This document shows, one piece after another, positions 42,740 through 53,512 of a stretch of 64,000 bases of DNA; within the stretch, counting starts at the first letter, position 1, and each line of letters begins with the position of its first letter. Below the pieces are notes generated by a model. The model was given only the letters and a program-made list of their open reading frames with translations. It made no database searches and was not told where the DNA came from. The stretch covers positions 144,940,711 to 145,004,710 of the forward strand of contig CM043966.1 of NCBI GenBank assembly GCA_014529385.2, written 5' to 3'. This DNA comes from Adiantum capillus-veneris. Its lineage: Eukaryota > Streptophyta > Polypodiopsida > Polypodiales > Pteridaceae. Both the position numbers and the translations under genes were made by a program.

Positions 42740-43912
42740 TCAAGCTGTCAATATGGACGGGATGGTTGGGGTTGGTTGGCAATATTACCTTGAATGATGT
42801 CATCTTCTATGTTTTCAAGGATGGGATGCATGTGAAAGAATGCATCTAACATGTGCTCCATCTTTACTTCTTGAAATGCCACATCGGGTATTGGTTGGGA
42901 GGACTTAGTTGATGGCTGTTCGTTTGAAAATCGTCTTTACTGGGATGAAGTTGGAGCAATATCTACTTGCGAAGTTTGATCTATTGTCTCTAGACCATGA
43001 GATTGATAATGCAGGTTTTGTAGTTGCTCTATTGGAAAGAGACTATTATTGCGTATGTCTTGGTCACAGATTTTTTGTTTTTGAAAGATCTTATGCTTAC
43101 AATGTGCACAAGGACACACCATTCTATTGTCCATATTTTATCTACTAATGATGCAACTAATAATTAAAACACTCTTGTTACAATTACAAACTACTAAATT
43201 CATATTAATACATGACAACACTACAATACGTCGTGCAAAAACCGGCATAGATATTGACAAGACAAAGTTAGTTTGCAAACTAAAAAGCACTTAAATAGGC
43301 ATCAAAAAAGACGCCAATCTCGCATCGTCGGTATAAGCATCAATATATCTGGCGTCCGAATAACCTATGAAATACATGTCTAAGAAAGAGTCAGTATATA
43401 TGCCGATAAGTCTATAGGATATTTTGATGCTTCTTTCGAAGTGTGTATTGAGGCCTGTACCGTATTTTGTACCGACGACCAAACTTGCAATTTTCTTTTG
43501 GGCAGAGAGGGTTGGGAACTGATGCTTATGTACTTTAGCAAAAGAAAACAGCCCTCTCTACCCAAAGGAAGAGTGCACAAGCAATCGCACTCCAGCTACA
43601 AGCTGACGATAAAGAGTGAGTGTATAGCAATTAGCAAAATAGTAAGAATAACATAACCACAAAATCAAAAGCTTGATCATAGCATAATGGCATAAATATT
43701 TTATAACCATAATTAAACCATGAGTTGAAAATTGCAAAACCATAAACATAACACGTTTGCCATAACATAACCATTACCATAACTTGCTTGCCATACCATA
43801 ACCATAACAGCCATACCATCATTGCACAACAATAACGATAACCATAACCATAACCATCACATGATTGCCATACCATTGTAGCAAAACCATAACCTTAACT
43901 TGACTGCCAAAC
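42740..43912 (-). mobile_element. CACTA fragment, inverted copy of 13296-14272 plus 19010-19246
   Basis: On the minus strand this carries, in order, a GGTTAT-like array, the GACGCC/CCGAT-rich segment, a CACTACAATACGTCG terminus-like word (43217-43232) and the start of a transposase gene with MVCPCAHCKH (frame 42937-43134). It continues to the segment matching 19246. It lacks the copia insertion found in the other copy and so shows the uninterrupted target. The transposase domain proper is not included. Confidence 0.75.
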
Positions 43913-44839
43913 CCTACTCGTAACATATGTGGGACGCATGTCTAACCTCACTATCCTATCTTATTGCAGTATTAGCAAGAACCACGATTAATTTGTCAAA
44001 CCATGTGACGAAGCTGACTCGACTAGTGCATAGAGGCTACAAGAGGTTTTCAAGCTCTTGGAAAACAACTAACAACTCGCATCTAACTCAAGCTACACTC
44101 AAGTGACTAAAATCACCAAAAGCCAATCGCTCATCGGCAAGCAAATCACATCTGTTACAGCATCAAATGACATCCAGATGTAACAAAACTTCTAGGACAA
44201 GTTTATAAGACCTAAGCACGCATGCCTATGGCCTCAAACCCCACTTTAGGTCAAGTTCCAAAATTGCGATTATTAATAGCAGTGGATTTTTGACCTAGTC
44301 GTTTTCGACCCAGAATGCATCTAAATGCTTAGCAATGATGCCCCAATACCCCGCCTATGCTTAGTTTTTTATTTGAAAGTGTAAATTTCTAGTTATGATA
44401 AAATTCGGCCGCGGGTCGGCGACGCCAAAAGCTACGAAATACTGTGAATGGCTTACGTCAATGCGTAGAGCTCTTACATGCGGTTGCAATGCAACAAACG
44501 CATTTGCAATGTGACAATTGGGGAGGGAGAAGGAAGCGTGAGAAGGAGAGAAGTGAGCACCGTTAGCTCACACTGTGTATTTCTTATCCAAAAAAACTTA
44601 CAAAAATTGGCTTTTATACCTTAGCCAAGGTGTTTGGGTGGTCAAAAGTGATAATCTGGAGTTCTACCAAAGCTGGGAATTGAATGGCTGATACAATCTG
44701 GAAGCTTGTAACCCCCGCTCATTAATTACAAGGTTTATCAAGAAAACAAGAATTACAATATTCTCGATTTATCAAAATAATAATTTTTTTTACAAGGAGA
44801 ACTCTGAAAAATGGTGTCCACATTAGCTTGCTGCTAACA
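43913..44839 (-). repeat. Candidate LTR on the minus strand (right border 44839)
   Basis: On the minus strand an LTR starts TGTTAGCAGC just after the purine run AGGAGGGGGGGAA (44840-44853). It has a TATA box (GGTATAAAAGCC, complement of 44609-44620) about 220 bp in. The left border is unknown, between about 43990 and 44400. No gene is present. Confidence 0.55.
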
Positions 44840-44853
44840 TTCCCCCCCTCCTC
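44840..44853 (-). other. Polypurine tract before the LTR at 44839
   Basis: Minus-strand purine run of 14 bases including seven G in a row, directly upstream of the LTR start. Confidence 0.7.
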
Positions 44854-44878
44854 GCCTGTATCATCCCTTGACACAGCT

Positions 44879-47800
44879 TTATGGGCTGAGGTAATCTTTG
44901 GGTTGACGGCGGGCGAGGCGGTCCTTCAGTGCTTCTAGTGCTTTTTCATATCTGATTTTGCGTTCTTTGTCTGTCACTTGCAAAAACTGGATGGTGACTT
45001 TGTTTTTGAGTTTTACTGTCGAGTAGCCGACAAACCTTGCTGTGAGGCTACTTATCACCGGGCGCAAATATTTTCGTTCGTCGCAAGGTGAAAAATCTAG
45101 TGTAGAAGGCCTCCTCAAAAGCTAGCATATTGTGCGATGGCAGAAACATGCATCGGGCGTAAAAGCCATAAAGAAATTCCTCTGAGGGCTGCCCACTTAG
45201 ATCATAGCATAGGCCTTTGTTTCCTTCCAAAAATGAGAGCCATGGGGCTCCTGTCTGCTTCGGATCATTGAAGACTTGTATGCAAGTAAGTAGCATCCTA
45301 CACATTTTGTAAAGAATTGTGCAGGAGAGATCTGACAGAATTTTGAAGAATGTCATGGCGCCCGTTAGGGTTTTCACCACATTGTATTCTTCTGTCACTT
45401 GACCTCTCTCGCGAGCTGCCAGCCTCGAAAAGTTCAGCCATGTTGGTATCTTCTTCTGCAGTGCTTCGTGTGCTTGCCATGTTCTTACTCGAGGTACAAG
45501 ACAAAATGTTGGATCTTGCAGGTGCTCTCGTAAACAAAATCAAGTATCTTGGATTCTTGTTCAACCAGCTTAGCCGCAACTTCGGGTGGTCTTGATCTGC
45601 GCCATCTTCTTGCGTATCTCGGTATAATCTTTCCTTTACTTGCAAGAGTTCAACCTTGATAAGAGGGTATGGCAGGGATTGTTGGTGCCATTGGGCATTG
45701 ATTTGATTGGGAGTGAGCTGTGTGACGTTGAGAGAGTGTAAAACTCTCAACTCCCAATCCATAGCTGCTTTTCACTGCTCATCTACCTCCAAGGAAATCC
45801 TCTCCTTTAGTGCATCTTCTTCAGCCTTTGACAGCTAATCCATCGGCACTGTGTCTTCCTTTGTGATTGGGATTTGAAAATCTTCTTCCCCACTCGGCTC
45901 TACTTTATATTGTGTCTCAAAGTCAGCAAAAGAGACCGAGGGAATTTCCAGTTGGGGCGGCTCTGAAGTGCCTTCCTCCTCCAGTGTATCTCGCTTTCCA
46001 TCTCTGAGGAGTTGGTTTACTCTTTCAATTCTGCAGTCTCTTTAAGGAGCTCCTCCTCTCTTTGGACCCGCATGAGTGCGAGGTCTCTGCGTTGTGACTA
46101 CTCTAGCTTCAACTCCAGCTCTAAATCTCTGTTTTTATTTTCAAGTGCTTTATATACCTCATCTGCTCCCTTAATCGAGGCCACGGCTGGATTTTCTCTT
46201 ACTTGCCGCCGCAAGAAAGTGGCCTGATCATTAATCCTTTGTTTCAAATACTGCAATGATGCGTTGGCTACATCTAATTGTACTTGAATCTTTTGAGCGG
46301 ACAACAAAGTGGTGAGAAGTTCATTTATCATTTCTGTCAACTGCTCATCTTTGAATTTGCAGGCATCAGATAGCTTAGTCAGGAGGTCACCCAACTCCTC
46401 CATTTCCTTTTGTTGGCTGTCTCGTGCTATTTGATGTTGTTCTGCTTCAGTCTTGATCTCTTGTACTTGCCTTTGGAGATCTCTAATTGTATCCATTCTA
46501 TTGTCGAGCTCCCCTTGACAAGCATCGATGACCATTTATAATTCTTTGGCTTTAGTACTACGGTTAAAGGCTGCTGAGCGGAGTTTCTCCATCATGATTT
46601 GCATCTGCCTTGCATACTCGTTCACTTGTACAATGACTTTATCATTGGATTGCCACTCCTCTTGTCTTGCTAGTTCGGATGTGCCGGCAGCCTCTTGTGT
46701 TGCTTCTTGCTGTGTTGTTATTGCTGGTGTTTCTATTGAGGTGGTTGCTTCTCTTTTGCCATCTTCAGGTTTTGAAACCTCGACAGCTTCTGGCTGAGTG
46801 GAGACATGCTGTGTAGTCTCAACCCTTATAGTTTCTTCAGTTGTAGGCCTTCGTGCCTTCTCAATGTTGGTTTTTTCCTTATGTATAGTGGTTTGCCCCT
46901 TTTCTTTATCTTCCTCTTTATCAGTTTCTTCTGTCGGCTTGTGAGTTTCCTCGGCTGTCTGTTCTAGCTCTGGTTCAGCTTCCTTTTCTTTATATTGTGT
47001 GGCGTGGTCAGTTTGCTGTTGAGCTTCTGTTTGGTGGGTGAACTCAGACTCTATTGCCTTGTTAGTCTCAGCCTCTTTAGTGGTCTCTTGGCCTGGCGGT
47101 GATGATGGTGGAGTGGGCATGGGTTGATCCTATTGCTCTGGCGGCGGTGAGGTGGGTTGGGGAGATTCTTGGATTTGCTTTTGAGTAGCCGCTTCTTCAG
47201 CTTTCTTAGCCGCTTCTTCTGCCTCTTTCAACTTCAAGGCCTCTGCCTCTTCGTAGATTCTTTCTAAATGATCCTTGGGATCCTCTGCCTCTTTCCTTGA
47301 ATGATGTTTCGTTTGTGGTCCCTTCAAGCCGATAGGTACCCACTTTTTTGGGTCTTTTCCTTGCGCTTGCCTGGTGTGCTGATATGCCTGTTTTTCCCTT
47401 TCAAATCTCGCTTGCTGTTGAGCTATCTCCTCTTGGTGAGCCGCCACAGCTTTTCGCTTCATTTCTTCCCTCCTAGCTCTTTTTTCTTCGTTGTCAGAGC
47501 TTTCACTGCTATGCTGCTCGGATGAACTGTCATCGGATTCATCACCTGATTTAAATCATCGCTTACCAGATCTTGTAGATCTTGGAGAGGGTGGAGCTGC
47601 CAACATCCATGTGTTCTGATCCGGGGCAGGCGAAAGGTTTCCGGCCATGCCGATGGCATGATAGGCTATTCTGGTCAAGACTTCAGGTGCGCCCAAGTAG
47701 GTTATCTTCCCCTCCTTCTTGGTGGCCTTCAATGTTTTTAACACATATTGCGCGTGGTCCACAGGTTGTCTGGTGGTTGAATTCAGAACTTGTGTAAAAA

Positions 47801-48428
47801 TGGTGGTCACAGCATGATTTGGTGTAGTGTACCTTGGTGGCATTTTCTCCAGGAAATGGAAATGTTGATGGTACAGACAGGCTGGCTCTTCCACCTGCTT
47901 GTGGATGAGATCGGCAAATGTAGCCGCAACTAATTCCTTTGTAAATGTGCCCGCTATTTTCCTATCTCTTGCCCGCATAGTCATCCCTTCAGCGAGCAAT
48001 CTGAGTGCCTCTACCACTATTTCCTTTGTAATCACAACCTCTACCTTATTTCCTTAGTTGTCTGAGGTTTGAGGAGTTCCGTCTTCCTTAATGGTGGACA
48101 GAAGCTCATAAGCCTTCTGAAAGTCTACTCCGCAGGGCTCCTGTTCATAGAAGTGTCGGAGTACCAACCTGCGGTTAGCCTCTTTGGTTTCTGGCTTTGC
48201 TGCGACATCATAAACCTCTTTGGGCAAGATCTGCAACTCCTTTGGATGCCCTTCTTCACTCTTAAATCTTCCCGTGAAGACCGTGGTGTAGTGTTCTTCT
48301 AACTGCTCCTTAGAAAGATAAGATGCTTTTGCTGCTTTTACTAACGCGGGGTCCAGTTGATATGGTGGCAGTTCTTGCAGTTTCTCCTTCTGGTTTAACT
48401 TCTTCTTGGCCTTCTCCGCGACGTGCAT
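44879..48428 (-). pseudogene. Large coiled-coil/low-complexity protein frame upstream of an LTR, broken
   Basis: I do not recognise the family. From 48428 to 46098 all pieces lie in one frame, split by in-frame stops (at about 48054, 47556, 47130, 46536 and 46098), so one long protein once existed. In order: a folded-looking N-terminal part (with QLDPALVKAAKASYLSKEQL and VLRHFYEQEPCGV), a second folded-looking part (MPPRYTTPNHAVTTIFTQVL, VLTRIAYHAIGMAGN), an Arg/Glu/Ala-rich charged coil, a long Glu/Thr/Lys low-complexity stretch, and a coiled coil (TIRDLQRQVQEIKTEAEQ). After frameshifts the end contains GQPSEEFLYGFYARCMFLP and a Lys-rich tail to 44879. The gene ends 26 bp from the polypurine tract. 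It is probably a retroelement gene, either an accessory gene of the gypsy upstream or the only gene of a separate element. Confidence 0.6.
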
Positions 48429-50590
48429 TCCTCCTGTTCAGTGAATAGAGTGCAAAGTTAGCGGAGTTGTCCGATTTTTCTCCAGAATGTCCTTTTAGAC
48501 TAAAATGTTGATAATCTGGTCCAAATTGCTTCAAATCAATTTTTGAATAAGCACAGACGCATAAAATCATGCAAGGAACAAAACTGTATGGTCAAAACAA
48601 AAATTTTCATCCAAAGTAAATAATCACAATTATTTACAGCTGGAAAAATTTCCAACTTTTTTGCAATTTTGGCTTTATAGGCTTGAAGTAAGTGCCAATC
48701 ACATGCTCTGAGGAAATTTGGGCTCATTTGGATGTACAGGGTGAAAATGGTACCAGATTTTGGCTTTAGGTCTCTGAAACATTAGATATAAAGGAATTTT
48801 GAGATTTTGAAATCCAAATTGACTCAAAATTGGCTTGTGGGCTTATCACAACATGTACTTTGGATGTATGATGACAAATTTTCAAAATTGCCCCATTTTG
48901 GCCAAAAAGTAAATAATCGTGATTATTTACTTTTCTTCCCAGAATGATATTTTTTGGCATAGACTAGTTCTAGGCATGGTATAGACCTTGGGTATGAATT
49001 ATGAGGTGATTTGGATCAAGAAAAGTTGTTCATAACCCAAATTTTGGCTTTCACAGATTTCTTTGCTTTTTTTGGCATTTTTGCAAGTAATGAATGGTCA
49101 TTTTGGCTTATACTTTATTTTTGGCATGTGATAGGTGTGTACACATGATAGGTGAGGTGAATTGATAATTTCCATGCAAAAATGTTGCAAAGGTAAATAA
49201 TCACGATTATTTACTACAGTGACAAAAACTTTTCAATTCACATAAATTTTGACCTAAACATGTTTCATACACCTAATACAAGTCAAAAATTGAATTTAGT
49301 TAAGTTTGGCCATGCTGGCATTACTTTATGCTCTATTGACTCTGAAATCACCGTCTTTTGTGACTACTCTGTCTGTTGGGTTGGTCGGTCAACTTTGAGG
49401 CTTTGGACTTGTCCGTAACATCATTGTGAAGCTACCTGTCCAATTCTGGCTCATTTGGAGTTAGTTTGGCCTCGTATGTCGAATTTGACGCTTTGTAACC
49501 TTCAAACCGTTTTCCGCTTTTTGAGGGCTTTACTCGATGAATTTCTCCAAACCAATCATATACATTGTATATGAGCCTCATTAGCAAGCCATCTGTGGGG
49601 TCAGGTCGGAATTCTGGCATTTCTCAAAAAACCCTAATTCTCTACAGAGGACCCCCTTGACCCCAGCCGAATGATCATCGGATGGTATGGAATAGTTCTA
49701 TTATGTTAGGGCATGTTGTGGTTCAAATTCCATCCGATTTGGTTAAGCTGGCAGGCCGCTATGGTTACTTTTAGGTCGTAGGTCTTCGTACACTACTCGG
49801 CTTCTAGGGTTTTTTCTAGGGCTTTATACTAGCTACCGGCCGTACAAAATGGATCATTGATTAGTTAGGAGCTTACCCCTCATATCTCGTGTGAGACGGC
49901 GGTGCAAAAGGTCAACTGTGGGTTCGAAAAATGGCGCGCGAAAGAAGCCGAAATGCTCTCTCTGCAAAGCTCCAAGTGGAAATGAGGTGGTTTTAACCTA
50001 AGCTGGATATCTATACCTGGACTTCCCGAACCAAATTTCCCCAGATTCCTCCGTTAGTCCTATTAGGCCGTGAAATCTATGTTAGGCTCAAAACTTTCCC
50101 AAATCGGATTCCTGTAGCTCATTCTGCAAAAAATTTACAGAAATAGGTATGGCCGCCTAATTTAGGCTTCCCGCTTCCATCTTCTGATTTTGTTGAAATT
50201 TTTTGTGCTTGTCCGCCTTGTCTTTCTGATCACCATCGTGTCTTCCATTTTTCCATATGAGCTTTCTTGCTATTTATTATTAATTTTTGACCTTTTTATT
50301 TGAAAACTCAAAGAAAATAGAGAAATGCTCTAAAAGAGCAAGGTCACAATCCAGTAATTAAGAAAATCCTTTGAAAAACACAGCTTTATTGTTTTTTGTT
50401 GGATTTCTCCATTTTTAAGCCTCCTTTTCAACAAAAATGATTAAAAGAATCGCAAAAAGGACTATTTTTAATGATTTTCTAATAGAATATACACTTTTTA
50501 CACTCATCGCAAAGATACTAGTAGTAAATCTTCCCTTGTTGATGAATTATAAGGGCATTATTAGGTAGTTTTGCAAAAAATCACACGTTA
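48429..50590. other. 2.2 kb with no gene; three evenly spaced palindromes
   Basis: The region is AT-rich. The three 22-bp palindromes at 48616, 48909 and 49193 are the only clear structure. A 62-codon minus-strand frame at 49432-49620 has no recognisable motif. If 50591 is an LTR start (minus strand), part of this is LTR. Confidence 0.45.
48616..49214. repeat. Three 22-bp palindromes at about 290-bp spacing
   Basis: GTAAATAATC and GATTATTTAC arms with a 2-base centre occur at 48909-48930 and 49193-49214 (perfect arms, the two being reverse complements of each other) and at 48616-48637 (one mismatch). Distances are 293 and 284 bp. The sequence between shows only faint similarity. Confidence 0.85.
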
Positions 50591-50631
50591 ACATGAAACG
50601 TTTTTCCTCCCTCTTCAAACATCGCCCTTAA

Positions 50632-50895
50632 TTACTTAGTATCTAGTAGTATCCTTTCACCCCTCTTAGATGGCGTTATTCGGGACGACTTGTGTGCATG
50701 GGTTGAACAATTGTGTCTATGCATAGCCGTGATTGGCTCTACCATGATATGTAGATCAATGCAATTCAACTCAACATGTTGTGCAAGAGTTGGGTCTTGA
50801 GTAAGTAACTCAAGGGTTTTCGATGTCGAGGTTTGTTGATGTCTTCCAAAGAGCAAATCATGTAGCCTTTGTGCTCTCTGTTTTGATGGTACCAT
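50632..50895 (-). other. Open frame near the 3' end of the gypsy element
   Basis: An 87-codon frame without recognisable motifs, between the second protease-like domain and the proposed polypurine tract. It could be the end of the polyprotein after a frameshift. Evidence for coding is weak. Confidence 0.25.
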
Positions 50896-51151
50896 CCGGG
50901 TGTTTAAGCTCGCTGATTTCTTGAGCTATGGGGAGCATTTTATACGGTTATTGAGCTTTTTCTCACCACTGGTATCTCGATCTGCTTGGCGCATGGTTCT
51001 TGAGAGTCTGTTTAGACTTAACTCGCCTCTGTTTGATTCGATTCACGTTGTGTGGAGAAGATAAGTGCTCTTTTTTCTTCCAAACCTTTTTCATGCTAGG
51101 TTCCTTGTTCATAGATGGTCAATTCTGTGCTTGAATCCTTGGAACCGTCTT

Positions 51152-53512
51152 CTATTTCTCTTTTGAAATTTTAGGCACCCAGATCTGATTTGGTTTATCC
51201 ACAAGTTGTGCTTTTTGTACCCAAATTTTCCTGACTCCTTGCATGCTACGTGTAGCATTTGTTTGTCGAGGGGATGGAGAAGATTTACTTTGTGGATTGG
51301 GACTCGGATTGTATCTTTTCCATTCCTCTTTGCTTGGTGCAATAGGAACAATGAGTTGCCCTCCTTTAAGTGATAGCATTAGCTAATTTGTATCCCAATC
51401 TAGTACTGCTTTGTATGTACGCAGCCAAGGAGCGCCAAGAATCATCGTCTCATTCATGTGTTCATCTGACAAGCATACAAATTGATACAGACATGAGCAT
51501 CCATGTACTACCACGTTCAATTTGACTACTCCCAATGTTGGAGTTGGGTTCTTGTTGCATCCTTTGATTGTCGTTATTCCTGCAGTCAATGCTTGACTTG
51601 TTTCTTTCTTGTATGTGGAATAATTGACTGCATTCACTCTAGCTCTTGTGTCTACCAAAGCATTGGTGTTTTGATTGTTGAGCTGTACTTTGATACAGAG
51701 ATCCATTCCATCTAACCAGTCGTCATCTGTTGAAACTGCATCTTTAGGTAATTCCCATTGTCGACCATCTATTTCCAAAGTGTTGATGGGAATTGGTATC
51801 TGTTGATTCCTGAGAGCAGCTTTACACTTGAGTACTCGAAGTCTAGCTTCCTCTTGGGCTTCATCAATAACCTGATGTCGCTTCATCTTCGTTTGTTTGG
51901 CTGCATGCATTCTCTCTAGCAATTCATTCGTTAGTGGAAAATTGTATTTCTTTAAACGACATCCACTAATCCAATTAGCCATTGGTTCACCATCAATGGT
52001 TGACAATTTTACTGCTCCACTTGGAGATACATCTTCAATAATAAATGGTCCATTTTCCTTTTTCTTAAACTTGGGAATGTGTTGCTTAAGGGAATAGACT
52101 AGAACTAAGTCTCCTTTCTTGAAAATTTTGGTGATTAAGTGGGAATCAAAAAACTGTTTTTGTTTCCTCTTTTGTGCATAGATATGAGCTACAACAGTTA
52201 GCCTTTGCTCATCTAGCTTTTCCAAATCTTCAAGTCTTTCTGACAATTCATGTCCAGTCCACTCAAGAGTCTGTGCTACCCTTAAGGTCGGCAATAGAAA
52301 TTCTATTGGCAGTATGGCATCAAGACCATAAACAAGGTTAAAGGATGTAGCATTTAAAGCAGTTTTGAATGAAACTCGATAAGCCCATAGAGCTGCATGG
52401 AGATTCATTTCCCAGTCGGTCCTTCCTGAACTAACCACTTTGGTCAGTACCAAGCTAAGAATTTTATTCGTATGCTCAACCTTTCCGTTTGCTTGTGGGT
52501 GATAGGGAGCTGATTTGTTATGGATAACCATAAACTCATGATTAAGTAAATACTCTATTACCTCGTTGAGAAAATGAGTTCCCCGATCACTGACAATGTC
52601 TATTGGTAGTCCATACCTTACAAATACATACTCATATAAGAATGAAGCAGTGGTTCTGGCATCATTCCTTTGAGTCGATTTAGCCTTAGCCCATTTGGTC
52701 AAATAGTCTGTAGATACAATGATATATTGAGCTTGGGTTCTATACGCAAGCGGTTGTATCGGTCCAAAAAAATCTATACCCCATTTTGCGAAGGCTCTAG
52801 CCCCCATCATTGGTCTTAAGGGGATACTGTCTACCCGTGTTGGCATTTTTGCTCATTGACAAGCATCACACCTTCGAATATATTCTTTGGCATCTGCAAA
52901 AAGTCTTGGCCACCATATGCCTACCATCAAGATTTCTCTTGCGGTGGTCTCACTAGAAAAGTGACCTCCAGCTAATCCAGCATGTGCTTGTTCTATATTC
53001 AGAATATACTCGTTCTCATTTGCACAAAGACGCAAATGTTGATCCTTACCTCTCCGATACAATTGGTTCCCAATAAGAGCATATTCTCTTGCTCCTGTTT
53101 CAATTTCTCTTTGACGGCGTTTACTCATATCCTCAGGAAATTTTCGGCTCGATAAGTAAGTAACCTGATAGTTACTCCATTTAGGAACATGTCACATTTG
53201 AAACAATGTTACATGAGGAATGGGTTGTTGTTCCTGACATTGAGGGAAATCTCTTACAAAAGATCGCGCATCTCTCCTCATAGTCGGCCAAAATACTCCA
53301 AGTCTTAAGATTCGTTGCATAGTCTGGTCTTCCGCAAAGTGAAGTCCTACTATGGTAACATGTGCTTGACTTAAGTATTGATCTCTTTCTTCAGGATTAA
53401 TGCATAAAAGCAATATTCCTTCCCAATTTCTTTTATATAGCCTCCTAGCTAGTAATTGATACGTAGCCAATTGCTCAATTAGTTCAACTGTGATAGAAAG
53501 TGGTGAATCCAC
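51152..53512 (-). pseudogene. Gypsy integrase with tandem zinc modules and C-terminal protease-like domain
   Basis: All pieces are in one frame, split by stops at 53192, 52853 and 51383. First zinc module: YQLLARRLYKRN, then AHVTIVGLHF and FPQCQ (first Cys of the pair replaced by Phe). Second zinc module: REYALIGNQLYRRG, AHAGLAGGHF and RRCDACQ (intact). Integrase core in the 487-codon frame 51383-52846: WGIDFFGP (residue about 24), SDRGTHF (about 89), and Glu in GKVEHTN (about 122). The C-terminal module is KGDLVLVY...GPFIIEDV. After a charged linker comes a retropepsin-like block: ALVDTRARVNAV (about residue 399) and MILGAPWLRTYKAVLDW (about 469), continuing past the TAG at 51383 to 51152. 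The active-site Gly is Arg here. Confidence 0.85.
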
